A stretch of DNA of 64,000 nucleotides from the NCBI GenBank assembly GCA_035041965.1, contig JAPYMA010000122.1, positions 1-64,000 on the forward strand. The letters are read 5' to 3'. A program made the position numbers and the translations under genes. Position 1 is the first letter of the stretch. Every line of letters begins with the position of its first letter. A model generated the notes under the pieces. That model was not told the origin of the DNA and ran no database searches. It saw nothing but the letters and a program-made list of their open reading frames with translations. This DNA is from Anisakis pegreffii (Eukaryota; Nematoda; Chromadorea; Rhabditida; Anisakidae). Shown piece after piece: positions 23,642-36,441 of the stretch.

Positions 23642-23947
23642 GCTAATCGTGCAGTTTAGGTTAAGGAGGAAGGGGTGTGGTCTAACCTGTTAGGTATTTA
23701 CACAATTTGCCATATGAGCAAAGGGAAGGCGGAGTGACGACCGCATCGCGCGGAAGTGAAACGAACAGAGAACATTCATTAGAGAAAATTAGAGCTAATG
23801 AAATGTTTGAAAAACAAACTGAGGATTGATGAAATTCGTTGAGGAAACAGCAAAAAGACGTGCATGTGATCGTCTACTTCTATGCAAACTCACAAATGAG
23901 GTTCTTTCTCGGGCCGAAGAGCATTTTAGATGCACATTTGAATGGAG
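23642..23947 (-). repeat. Dispersed repeat, copy 2 (inverted relative to 2855-3154)
   Basis: About 300 bp matching the reverse complement of 2855-3154, lying 190 bp upstream of the zinc-transporter start. Identity is high over the whole length, with scattered substitutions (for example TTAGGTTAAGGAGGAAGG here against TAGGTCTAGGAGGAAGG in the other copy). The parallel open frames seen in both copies are a consequence of the shared sequence. No transposase or clear terminal repeats were found. Confidence 0.82.
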
Positions 23948-26814
23948 AATGCAAAAATTGCTCGTTGCATGATTTGCAGGTACGGTCGCTTACAACTGAT
24001 CACGGCATCATCTGTCGTTCTCTCGATAAATGTTTGATGAGAATTCGAACGACTAATCTCATTTCGAACTTTGAAAAATGCCTCAATTCGAAATGGAAGA
24101 AATTCGGAATAATTAGAAACATTTCCAAATGATGTTTGACAAGAGTATGTTTTGTTTCAGATTTACTTGTCGACAGAACTATGGTTCAGTGTTCCTATAA
24201 ATTTTGTACCAGGCATGACGAAACTGTTTTTCTCATATCAAGCGTATGGGTAGATTCATGCTGTAGGGTACTATGGGCTCAGGCTGAGATGTCATGGAGA
24301 CTTGAATTAGGCTAATATTGAGCTTAGCCTGGTAATTGCCGAACTTTAGCTCAGGATTATACCGGCTCAGGTCAAGTCGCATTACAACACGACTTGTGCT
24401 GACGCTTCCTCCGAGACTTAGGGTGAGATTCAGTATAGAACTCAGGTTGAGTTTAAACACTAGAATTCGGACCAATTGTAAGGCCTACTCCAAAAAGAAT
24501 TTGAATCTTGCGACGAGACTTCGGCTGAAAGTTCTTCGGGGACCTGAAGTGATGCTAATCCTTGGGCTAAATTTCATTCTGTGTTCACGCTGAGACCCAC
24601 TTCTGGGTGTTCTAAATTCCACTCGAACATGCCCATCCGCTCGAATATGATATCCGAATTTCTAATGAGATTTTGTTGAGTTATCGTTCCAAATTCGAAA
24701 TTTTGAGCTTTTTGCGAGAATTTCGCTTTGAAATAATTCTTCACTAATTTATTGTCATCTAAATTTTTCGATAGTAATATCCTCAATGCATTTCTTTTCA
24801 AATGGATTACGTCAAAGTGCTTGCTTATCTCATTTTATATAATCGCAAATATACATTACCATAGATATCAGTTCTCTTCCGCTTCTAAGCAACCAATAAT
24901 GCATTAATAGCAACGAATGGAAATTAGAACAGCCGTTCAAGTGGAGCACAAATTGATTTTCGTTGCATTCATCAGTGCTTTCAGAATAGAATTCACTGCG
25001 ATCGGATGAGCTTGTCACAGATACGTTTCGCTGATTTTATGTCAACTTTCATGTTTCGAAACGTGCGCTTCCTTTATTGTAACCAAGTACTTATCACTGA
25101 CTGACTGTCATGGAACACAATCTTATATCCATCGCAGTTTACCTCATTATAAACAATTTTTGACAGTTTTTTTAGATGGTGCTCTTCCATTCTGCAGTTC
25201 CTCAGCATATCCAGCAATGTTACAATGAGGAACTTAGTCGCGTATCGCTCATGGTTAAGATTTGTGCGATATTTCAGTTCTTATGTAATCTGATTGTTTG
25301 CAACACATTCGGCTGAAAAAGACATGAAAGAAAGTCTTTGTTTGAGTTGATGGCAAAGGAAACTTTTTGGTTATCATCGAAACAATCAATGATAATTTAT
25401 GTTTGCCATCAAAGTGCTGAGAAAAAACTTATTCGGATAGTTATTTTCTTTAAAATTCCAGAACGGAAGAATTGTTTCATTTGCGAATGCAACTTTTTCA
25501 ATAACAGGTTATGAGTGAATCAATTCATGGAACTTTATGATCTGAGGCGAGAAATGAGCGACTCAAAATTATTGACTATTTTTATTATTCATTCACTTTA
25601 ATTTATAGTTTAAAGATTATTTGGATGTACAATTAATGCATAAATATTGCCTAGATGGATCATAAATATGTTACAGTGACCTACATAAGTATTACTGTTC
25701 GCAAAATCTCGACTGTTTTTTTATTCCGGAATCGGAATTAAAGCTCTGGATTGTTTTTCAGTTCCGGGATGATCCCGAGATTGGAAAATGATCAGAAACG
25801 GAAACGTTTATGATCATTTTCCAGTAATTAATTATGCATTTATTCCCAATTAGGTAGTAAACAACAAATATTAGTGAATACGTGTGAATTGGGAACAACT
25901 GATGTGTAATTCAAGATGATGTCGTCTTTTATCAAATTTCAGGGTTATTCAGAATACAAATCCTGAGATCGTAATCAGGATTCGGATAGTGGCATCCTCT
26001 GCAAGCGCTGTTAAGAGTAATAATGCAATAATTTGCGATGTATTACACGCGTTGATTCAGCAACACGATACTGTAGCGTAATTATTTTTTGAGGAGTTTG
26101 TATGTAAAGAGATTTTTAAAAAGTTTCACCATGGTCCCTAATGTAGTAAATAAGAAATTTTTAAAAATTCTCACAACATAACATTTATTTTTCACGCATC
26201 ATCCTCCGACCAAAAATTGATTTCATATTGTTTTCATATTTTCACGAAACATTTCAAATTCATTGTCAAATATTGTCAAGAAATGATCGTCGATATTCGT
26301 ATGAATACTGACCAATTATGACAGCAAACTTCTGATAACAAAATGCACTGATAATGCTCTTAAAGTGAGACAACTTTTTGGTCTTTCAAATGGAGACAAA
26401 TAAGAATTGATGCATGTGCAACGTTGAAACAAAGACCTTCCGTATGAATTCTTTTTTGTCGTTTAAATGATTGCTTTTAGTAAGGCATTTTAATCAGTTC
26501 TCGGTCATTTAGAAACATCAGTCAAATGCGTCCGTAAACAATCGACGTAAAGATCTTTCGTTCAATTCTATTCACGAATCAAACGGCAACTGTATTAGCA
26601 TCGATTTATCGACTGTCTATTTATACGATATAAACATACTCTTATGGAGCGCATTAGCACCCATCTGCCATGCTTCAGTCGCCTCATTCTGCAACTCATT
26701 TGCTTGCTGAACAATTAGTCTAATTAACATTGCACTGCATCGTACTGATAATTAATTGTTCGATATCACTGCATGTAGCGTGGAATATTCAGACGACTAC
26801 TGCTATTGCTACGA
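23948..26814. other. Gene-poor stretch upstream of the GT49 gene
   Basis: 2.9 kb without a recognised gene. At 24260-24600 the phrases GGCTCAGG, GGCTGAGA, CTTAGGGTGAG and CTTCGGCTGAA recur loosely, suggesting a decayed tandem repeat. The rest is AT-rich. The small frames at 24336-24593 (+) and 24574-24801 (-) overlap this repeat and look spurious. The promoter of the GT49 gene must lie at the right end. Confidence 0.4.
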
Positions 26815-29800
26815 ATGAAGAAACTATCGCGTTATTACTCGCATGGCATTAATCAATCAGTTAGAGTGCTCTTTGCCTATTATCTGACTTTGATTATTCT
26901 GGTCATGTTCTCAATGATATTACTGTTTAGAAATGAAATAAACGATTCAATTCTAAATCTTAAAGTATCGACGAGCGGTCACTTGAATATGTTTGATAGC
27001 ACGCAAAGGTAAGGTGAAATATTCATTGGTTGAACTGGATGTTTCTTTCAGAATTATTCAAATGTACGAATAGAACTTGATTTCTTTTTCGATTTCTCCC
27101 GCTAATATCATTTTCACTTTTTTATTTTTATTTTCTGGAGGGGCGGGTACGAGATTGCAACTCAAGTTATTGATGTATCGAAATTATCAAACACAGATTA
27201 TTGAAGGTATTTCGACTGAAATGTATTCATTGTCAAAATGCCTTTTCTGAGTGAAAAAGTTTCCAGTTTCGTTCACTAAGAAGCGTGAATGTGGAAGTGC
27301 TGAATGTAGCACATGCAATGTTCAAGTAATTTCTAAATTTTCATGCGTTCTGCAGCGCGGTGAATTGAGTTGAGTATGACTGCAAAAGTAACTGACATAT
27401 TGTGTGATGAAATCTGCATGTTTGAAATCATTAAAAAATGAAAAAAACAATGCTGCATCCATTCTCATGATTTTTTATTGCTGATAATTAATTATTCATT
27501 CTCAAAATTTTTTCGATACAACCTTTCACAATGCTGACACGCAACTGGTTATTTTCAGTCATTTTTATGCTGAGCATGTTTTATTTCTTGATCAACTTTA
27601 CAATTTATCAAGCAGTCCATTCGCGATGAATCTTCTAGATATCACTAACCGAGCCAACAATGAATGATGTTCGTTTCATCGCAAAACATTGAGTGCTCTT
27701 TATACTGAAATACAAGCAATAAATCAACCAAAACACAACGGCGATTTGTTTATTCAGAATTCGCTTATTAATGATGATGTTTTGTTTACTCGTCGGCCAG
27801 CAGAATGATAATTCCGGCCGATTTGTTTATGAACAACAATAGATGAGTGCTGGCGAAGGAAATTATCCATACCAACAAGCATATGCCCAGCACTTGATTA
27901 TATGCATTGGTTTTTATCTGAATTATTCAGTTCAAAGTGTCGATCTGAGAACAATCTTTTCGAAAGCTGTTCTTGACTCGTATTCTTGACTCGTCAAGGA
28001 ACAAATACCTCCAACTTTCATGCAATAAGATCGAAATTCAGTGATATTTTCTCAAACCACTCGAAATTTCAAGAATCACTGAATTTTACTCGAATATTAG
28101 TGGAAGCAAAATGGTTGTTTTGTGGACGAAGGTTGTTTGTGTTCTTTCAGTTGCTGTGGACGAATTGATGATAACAGTTCGATGGTTAATATCAAAATTT
28201 TAGGACGATGGTTTATAAAGATTATTGTGTGCTTCCAAATGTACTACAAAGTAAAATGAGTGAAAGCTTGACGAACTACTATCGCATTACAATGATACTT
28301 CACTTGAGTTATGACTATTTTGATGAGCGAATTGTTAATCAGGTTACTTTTGAAACAATACGCGTTGATGAACACGATTCCATTCTCGAACAAAGTGCTT
28401 GATAATATTATCTTTGTGTCGATCGTTCAATCTGATGGATGATACGAATAAAGTGAAATACCTCTGTGAAGCGATTGCTCACTCAAAATTTCCGTTACTT
28501 GAATTAAAAAAACTAGCAACGAATTACGCTTATTTCATCCCATCAGCAGCAAACAACATCAATCTCATTCCGTTCAAACGTTAAACTTAACAATGCAACG
28601 CTCCATAATATCAGCGATACTTTACTGAACCGAACGTCATTTTCAAATCATTCACACGATAAGCTTTTAGAGGAAAATCCATACTCATCTTACTTCTCAA
28701 CGAATTTCAAGAAGCCGAAAGCGAGCTGTTTTGATTGAATTTGAAGATTTATTCAGCCACTTTGATTCAGCTCAATGCGTTTTAGGTGAACACATGGGAT
28801 GGTCCAATATCACTCTCGATAGTTATAGCGAGCAAAGATTTAAAAAATGCTCTTATGGAAACCAAAACAAAGGTAAACGAAATATGAATATTTCGTTGCA
28901 TTCGAATCACCTTAAAAATCTCTCGCATCAGCTGAATCACAGAATGAACAGTACATCGATGAAATTTGTGGCTGTTTATAAATAGTCAATGTTTTTGAAA
29001 AAAATTGCTGAGTTCTTGGCTAAGATTGCTGAGCGCATGAGATTCCCATTTTGTTCTGACAGCAAGTAAATGCAAGCTCAGTGGAACGGAAAACACCCGC
29101 TTGGACATAATCAAATAGTGTGTCAACTGGAGTTTAGCTCTTCAGCTGAAGCACCGGAAATCATTGACTGATTCGAGAAGTCTCGGAATTAGAGTTCGTT
29201 GAAAAATTAAACTCAATTCAATTAAGATTTCGATGTTTGCACCTTTAATCGATCGAAAACTTTCGATTCACATCATCTATCGCAGCTATAACGGTTGTGA
29301 CGTTTCGATACGCGATTCAGTGCTCGATGCAGAACGAAAGTTGTATCCAGCGAATGTGGCCAGGAATGTGGCACGTTTGGTTCGTGAAAAAAAAATCCCA
29401 TTTTCCATTAAACAGCTAAAAATATCGGTTCATCAGAGCTGTTGAATACAGCATTAACAGGGCGAGATGGCCGAGCGGTCCAAGGCGCTGGTTTAAGGCA
29501 CCAGTCTCTTCGGAGGCGTGGGTTCGAATCCCACTCTCGTCACAAACTTTTGCTCTCTCATTAAAGTTAAAATTGTGATTAATTGTTTTCAATGGATTCT
29601 CAGCGCCACTGTAACTGCTTTCACTAATTAGGATACGTTTTAATTCCCAAAGAGACTATTATTTCAAATATGCAACTATGTTTGTTTGTTAACCGATACT
29701 ATAACATTATTTCTTTCAGCTGTCCTGGACAAAGTACATATTGATTGCCGATTACGAGTACGTATTTTCGGAAGGGTTTGAAGCGCAGATGCTGAAAGAA

Positions 29801-30956
29801 TGTGCAAATGTATTGAACAGGCATCCAAAAACTGCTCTCGTTTTTCGAATATTTGAAGCGAAAGGATCAATTAAAGAGTTAGTAACCAAATAAATCGTCG
29901 AACTTATTGTTGCATCAGAAACAAACGCGTGAATCACTTTCGGACTTCTGTCGAATGGTCACTGAACGAAATAAAAATTCATTTCAGTTTTCCGACGACA
30001 GGGCACGTTGTTGCTAACGTTTCATTTCTTCTCTCTGGTAACTGATAATGAGGCGTAAAACTAAAGATATGAAAGTTTCTTGCAGTATGCCAAGGAGAAA
30101 GGAGCGTTTATACGAGATGTTTAAGAAAGGCGATGCAGTGGAATTTCATGCAAGATATGCGGCAGGTGCACATTCCATACCCGGCTTACAAGAGTGGTTC
30201 CAGAAGAATGAGACCCTCGAAAATCAATCTACAATATTGCTGTAAGTGAAATAGATTGTCGCATCCGTCTACAATTAAGCACTTTTATTTGTTTTCATTC
30301 CTCGAAGTATTGCTGAACAAGAAATTTCATTCATTGAAATATGCATTCCAGAAGTGCAATCCAAAAATTGGCGTTAGAATTCAATGATCACAAAGCCGAG
30401 ATCGATTGATCTCTTCTATTTTGCAGGTATAAGAGGTACAACTGGGAACCACAATTCGTTTCGCTGAGCACAATTCCGCTTCATGATGAGAATTTTCCGT
30501 TTGCGATTCGAGATAACACTGAACTTGTGAGTATGCAGTGTCCTTTTTAAATTCTTTCTTGATTGCAAGCGAACGCGCAGCTTGCTCATCAAACAGTAAG
30601 TGCGAAAGAGCAACTTTTAGTGGAATGAAAGTTTGCGTTTTACTCAAATTTCTTTTATTGTTAAGTGTTTGTTGAATGGAATGGAAATTACTGCGATGAT
30701 ATCCCAAGAAAATAATGCAGAGGAAGGCTTTGATTGATCATTTTAGCGATGGGAAATGTGTCGATTGAATTACACATTCGTATTGGTCGATAACGTTTTT
30801 ATGGTGCATCCTGGCATCAAGAGACCATCTGGCGAAGACGACAGACGTAAGAGGATCGCTCAGGGATGGTTTCGTCATGCCCTGAAGCAGTTCAAACGAA
30901 GAATGCAACAGTGCTGTGCTGACACTCAAGACATTTGTCCACGTTTCGGAGCTTGA
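26815..30956 (+). CDS. GT49-family glycosyltransferase, beta-1,4-glucuronyltransferase 1 (B4GAT1)-like
   Basis: Golgi type II glycosyltransferase related to B4GAT1 and the second domain of LARGE; in vertebrates B4GAT1 primes matriglycan on dystroglycan. Eight exons give 398 aa (human B4GAT1 about 415): 26815-27008, 28204-28342, 28786-28872, 29227-29379, 29720-29877, 30086-30241, 30427-30526, 30747-30956. A signal anchor spans about residues 18-38. Family blocks in order: TWDGPISLSIVIASKD, LYPANVARNVAR, KYILIADYEYVFSEGF, MPRRKERLYEMFKKGD, YNWEPQFVSLST, WEMCRLNYTFVLVDNVFMVH and a Gln/Arg/Cys-rich tail. The expected metal-binding DxD is DYE here (D202-Y-E204). Intron 4 (29380-29719) contains a same-strand tRNA-Leu gene. 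Joining exon 1 directly to 28204 is phase-consistent but the least certain junction. C. elegans has several such genes (bgnt-1 group). A candidate AATAAA is at 31230-31235. Confidence 0.9.
29461..29542 (+). tRNA. tRNA-Leu, anticodon AAG
   Basis: All arms fold. The acceptor stem GGCGAGA pairs with TCTCGTC (one G-T pair), discriminator A. The anticodon stem is CTGGT/ACCAG around the 7-nt loop TTAAGGC, so the anticodon is AAG (inosine at position 34 reading CUU/CUC). A long class II variable arm (TCTCTTCGGAGGC) is typical of tRNA-Leu. The T arm is GTGGG-TTCGAAT-CCCAC. A and B box promoter elements are internal, with the B box GGTTCGAATCC at 29521-29531. A TTTT pol III terminator follows at 29548-29551. 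There is no intron. It lies in sense orientation inside intron 4 of the GT49 gene. Confidence 0.97.
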
Positions 30957-31788
30957 TCAACGCATTGTTTGTTCACTTTGCATATAATACAGTGTATATT
31001 CGAGGTTTGAATCTTGTTTACTGATATGATTTGTATCACCGCCTTGCTGCGTCACTGTGATATTTGATTGCGTTCTCAGTGTTCTTGCTTGAATCTCGTG
31101 CTACTAACCTAGACATATAAGCAACTAACTTCAAAACCCTCAACAAAAGAGTATCATATTCCGAATATTCAAACTGTTTGTTCATTTATATCGAGAAGTT
31201 GGAGTGAGCTGAAGGAGTTCAGAAGGAGCAATAAAAGATATCGTTTGAAGTGATCATTTCAAATGCTCGAGAAGAATGGAAAATGATGTAAGATAGATGA
31301 ATAATTGTTGGTGATTACCTGAAGCATTTAAGTCAATAATGTCTTTGTTTCGCATATTATGTGAATGATTCATGATGAAGCCAGCTGCATTGTTAATCTG
31401 TATGAAATGAAGGTTTTTGAACGAATTCGCTTCCTAACTTTCCCCTAATCCTTTCTTCAAACTGCCACCATTCCTCCGATATTTAACGCTCTAATCTATC
31501 CATATACACATATTCATGTAACATACATACTAATGTCATAAGCAAATAATTATGTGCTTTGAGCTTTATGAGTTGTTTTAATGATGTTTTTACACATAAA
31601 ACCTTTTCAGTTGATAAGAATCTAGTCCATGCAACTAGTTGTCATTTAATATAGAAGAAAATGCAACACTACAAGCATGCATTGTTCTAGTTTACCTTCT
31701 CTTGCTTACATTACCGCTTTTTGTCATCACAATTGCTGGTAGTATTGGATGTGACGGGTGACACTCTTACTAGTCTTCACGTAGAAAT

Positions 31789-32067
31789 TCAGTTTTTGCA
31801 AAATGGACAATGCTTCTCCAATATCTCCAAATATATGCTCAATTTGCGGGCATCGACTTCCACAAATGTTGAAGGCTCGTTTTCGTGACCATCTTTTAGA
31901 TTTTTTTCACTTGTTTTGAGGCAGTGCCAGCAACTTTTACCCATTTCCAAATCTACTGGCCAACACTGCACAGAGACCTTTTTCTGAAAGCTGTCTTCCA
32001 GCACCACATCAATAAACAGCATCAGTAAACAGTTTAGAATCAACTGAATCTGCTTGGCATCCGTCAA
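31789..32067 (-). CDS. Unrecognised ORF with two CxxC motifs (doubtful)
   Basis: 92 codons on the minus strand. The product has CWHC followed about 40 residues later by CPFC at the extreme C terminus, a spacing that could suit a zinc site. The leader is hydrophobic (LILNCLLMLFIDVVL). A TTTTTCAG precedes the KKVSVQCW part, so the right-hand portion may be an exon. No family is recognised and no partner exons were found; it may be chance or a pseudogene fragment. Confidence 0.12.
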   Translation of the reverse strand: MTDAKQIQLILNCLLMLFIDVVLEDSFQKKVSVQCWPVDLEMGKSCWHCLKTSEKNLKDGHENEPSTFVEVDARKLSIYLEILEKHCPFCKN

Positions 32068-32245
32068 ACAAAATGATATTTTTCATCTACGTCTAGTCAG
32101 TTAGTACCAATTCGTAATCAACATTTGTTCGGTAAAAGTATTGTTGTAGTGTATTTGTGAGTGCGGATGCATTCCAAAAACCCGTAACACGGAAAGAACC
32201 CCGTAACTGCAGCATTCACAACTACACATTGCATTACGCAAGATA

Positions 32246-32270
32246 TGCTGCTGCTGCTGCTGCTGCTGTT
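32246..32270. repeat. (CTG)n microsatellite
   Basis: Eight consecutive CTG/TGC-type triplets ending in TGTTGCT. In the + frame it would read poly-Ala, but the surrounding open frame (32157-32378) is short and otherwise unconvincing. Confidence 0.85.
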
Positions 32271-35200
32271 GCTACTTTCATCTCGTGCTCTGCAGCACCA
32301 TCGTTTGCGTATCAATCTCGACATATCCATCATAACATCCTACACCACACACACACATACACACAATCAGCTGCTTGAAATAAATGAATATTGGTTTTGA
32401 TGAGAGAATAAAGAAGAATGAGTGAAACACTACTAGCTTACGAAACTTAGAGGAGAAGCTTCAGTGGAGAGTTACAGTGATAGAGAGGAGAGCGAGTGTT
32501 GGTTGGTTCGGTAGAAATTTGTTGGTTGGTATGCAATGAGTAAGTAGTCGATAAATGTTGTGCGAATAGCTGAAACGCTGCGGGCACTATTGGCACGCTT
32601 CTTATTACATACTATCGTTATTCATTTTCTTAGATTAAACTTGCGCATCTTAATAATCAACCGTAAACATTCAGTTATATCGCGGTCGATGTTCGGTTCT
32701 ATATTCGTACTGCACTCGGACGGCATTCGTTGATTGTTCCTTCGTTTCGTTCATTTTAAACGTCGATTCTTCACTGGCATTTTGCGCGTAAAGTGTGCAC
32801 AATTCAACAGTTTTACGTAGGTATAGATAGCACTGACGAAATTTCAGTTCATCATTGCACTTCCGTGCAAAGTTGCTCAACCGTAGTAGGGCTGTGATGG
32901 AAGATCGTTTTATGGCTGTTGTTGCGTTAAGTTGGCATGCGCACTCATTAATGTTTTGTTTTGTATTTGTGAAAGTATTTGCCGTTTTTTTTCCACAAAT
33001 TAATAGTTAAGGGAAAATTTACTAGCAAATTGAGCGAGGAACAATGCGGTTTTAAGCTTTGAAGCAATCAACAGTTGTTTCGTTCTTTGATAAACAGTTG
33101 AATCAATTAGAACTTCTTCGAATTTATCAAAAGCTAAGAACACTTTCAACTGCTGTATACGAAGAAGTGGAAAATTTTCTGACAGAAAAAAACCATACGA
33201 TCCACAAACTTTTATGAAGGGCAAGAAATTTTTGACAAAAAAAAGAAACTGACAATTTAATGAATAAACAGTGTCTGTGCGGGATGATATGAACACAATC
33301 TGAATCAGCATGCAATTCTATTATGCTTTATCATGACTCACTCTACTGTTTCACAGTGCGACTACTTGATTGCTCTCGTCTTCGAACTCGGTATTACGAA
33401 AACGAGTGACGTTCTCAAAATTGTTTGTGAAAAATCGATTGGATTGTTTTTTTTTAATCGTTCTCATCGTTGCACACATCATGTGACTGCTCAGTCACTT
33501 CTGTGCCAGCTTTGCGTTGATGTTTCGCTATTTTCTTTGAGTTGTTGATTTATACTGACTGACTTATTTCCTCGTGCAGTCGACTACTGACGGCAATATT
33601 ACCTCGCAGTAAGCAGTCCTTAATTTTTTTTTCGATGAAAGTTTCAAAATGATTTTTCATGTGATTCCGTCATCGCGAGCGAGCGCGATTGCATAAATTC
33701 TTATAGTGATGGATGGCACTGGCTTGGGCATTTGTAAGCCACATTTTGCGTTAGTTTCAGTTTCATGGTCAAATGCACTTTTGAAATTCGAATATCGAAA
33801 AGAAAAAAAAAATTCTATGCGAATGAACGCATAAACAACTGATTACGTGTGTACACCATAACTTCGCTTTTGTTCGGTTTTGAAATTCGTTTAAAAAAGA
33901 TTTTTGAATACGTGTTTTCAGTTCAGTTCTTTTGTTGCGCAAATGAAGGAATGTATGCATGGCATGTTAAATAAAGTTGTGCAACATGGTGCTGTCCTTG
34001 AGATTTCAAACATTTGCATCGCTTTCAGCGAACATGCGCCAGCTCTGACTCTGGTTTTGTACGCTCAGCATTTCTTCTTTCGATGACAGCATTACTATTA
34101 AAGCCAAAAAAAAGCAGCTCTGCTAAATGATTGTGATAAAATAGATCATCCCAAAATGTATTCATTGATCCGGTGCCCTTCAACGATGATCGTGGCGGTT
34201 TCGTACTGTTTTGAATAATGCGAAGAGTTTCGATATCTACCGATGACTTCTATTCATTGGCAGTTGACATTCACATCGTATCTATTTGCTGGAACAGTTT
34301 GGAATGAGCAAATTTCTCAGTTTGGTTATTCATCAAAGACCGCTTCAAAATCGTCGTGAAAGATACCACATAAATTTCTTCTCGTTTACCAGTCGTTTCG
34401 TTTCCGATTGCATAATGCAATAATTAATTTGCGAGCATACTTTGATGAATCTGAATTGTTGTACTGTTCGATCGGTTCACATTTTGTTTCATGGTAGTCA
34501 CAAGCTGAATGAACACTTCGAGCGAATGTAATGCGAATTGTTGATCATTCATCGTTTCGTTCCAACCAATCACATCAAATTTAATCCATCACTGTATGAT
34601 CGCTGAATTTTGCCTCCGGCCATCTTCCATTCAGGAAATATTCTGCTTTTTGTGCTAAGAATTGTTGAAACGCTCATAAAATTTGTTTAAAATTTATCTG
34701 AATAACTTGATATCCAGAAGAACTAATTGGCAGCATGTATAAAGGAATCAAAAGTTTGATTTGGTTGATAAGTGAGGTGAGTGGAAAGAAGCGAAGATCC
34801 ATCCCAACATTGACGACTAACGATATGATGTTTCTTGTTGTTAGTGTATGGCTGACTAAAATTTACATATTGTGTACGGGTGAATTTGATATGTTTGAAG
34901 TCGCACGTCGCAATTGTTTTAAGTTTATATTACAGCTGTTGCTGAGAAACTTGATGAGTGATCATTGGATGATCGACCACAGCGATGATATCAAATGTCG
35001 ACATCCGTTCTGTTAAGTGTTCCGAAACTGTGAAATCTTTCACGGACGCAGTTGTAGTCGAAACTCTAATGAAAAAATACTATTGGGTGGTTGTCATTAT
35101 TTTTCGAATAATCTTTCTGTTTGAATTTCATCATTTGAGCTCGATTTTCCCACATTTCACACACACATCTCAGAGACATTCACCTTTCAGCAATTGCTGC

Positions 35201-36441
35201 AAGTAAATCCATTCATGAGGAACCATATAACTATTTGTACATGATTGTGGGATTTTAATGAGTGAAAAAATGCGATAATTGGTGTGGCATTTTCGAGGAA
35301 TTCTCACAACATTCTTACACATACTCCACTTTTATTCAATGAGCAGCATTCGATTCGTATATATCGTTCACATCTAGTAAGCGAATGTGAAGTACTGAAA
35401 CGAACATTTTCAACTGTGAGAGGGAGCGAAGCTGTTTAAACTATGTAAGTGACTCGTTTTTGAATTAATCAATCCGCAGTGATCAATTAGCGTTTCAGCT
35501 AGTCGTTTCCTGATTCCAAAACAAATGCAAAACATTTTCGCCAAAAATTAAATTTTCAATGAAGAGATTCAAGCTGTACCCCGTCAGTTTGCTTTTGAGC
35601 CATATTCCTCGAGATACCGCTTGAAAGTTCGTCAAAAATTACTTTCACCTCTCAAGAATGCACATTAACGATTTGACAACTGAGCGACAGCTGAATGAAA
35701 GTTTTCACTTTCAATGTTATACCCGCAATTTGTCATTCACTCGATGAACCATAACGAGGTGCTTGTGTGTGTATATGTCATGCGTTTTCGCATAAATTTT
35801 ATTCGAAAATGAATCATTTTTATTGCTTCATCAAATTGCGTTGAATATGCTCAATGAACGTGCTTCTTATTCGTCTCCTTTCGAATCGTTTTTGCCCCTC
35901 AAACGAAAGCTCATTCTGCCCTCTTCAATCACAAGAGATTATATTCGTAAAGCAATGTTCAACTGCACACCCCACCATTTCAATAACAACTAGCAAAATA
36001 ACCCAAGTTCACGATAAGCTCGAAATTGTACGTTAACTCATTCTGAGCTTCACAATGAGTCAAAACTGGAATTCATGACCTTTGAACAGTCACCAAAATC
36101 AACGCTTCATGCAGATGCGATTCGCTAAACGATCCGCATTTGTGACGCGTCGTTGCCGTTCCGTTCAACAATTATACACTCAAATGAGGCTAATCTTTTC
36201 CTTATCAACTAACTGCTCTTAATTCTCATGTGACTTCTTCATACACGAACAAAACCCTGCTCAGCTCAAACAGCCTCAGGCCGAGAGGCCACCATATCTG
36301 TGCACGAGCACACACTCTCGTTTAGGCAACCAAACTAGCACTAACTCCTCAAATGACGATACTAAAAATTTATACGTGAAATAATAAATTCATTAAGAAA
36401 CCGTTATATGCTCATAAAGCGCAGAATGCATTCTCTCGAGC

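Noticed and set aside
32157..32378. 73-codon frame with poly-Ala
   Set aside because: It is created by the CTG microsatellite and CA tract; no conserved sequence or gene context.
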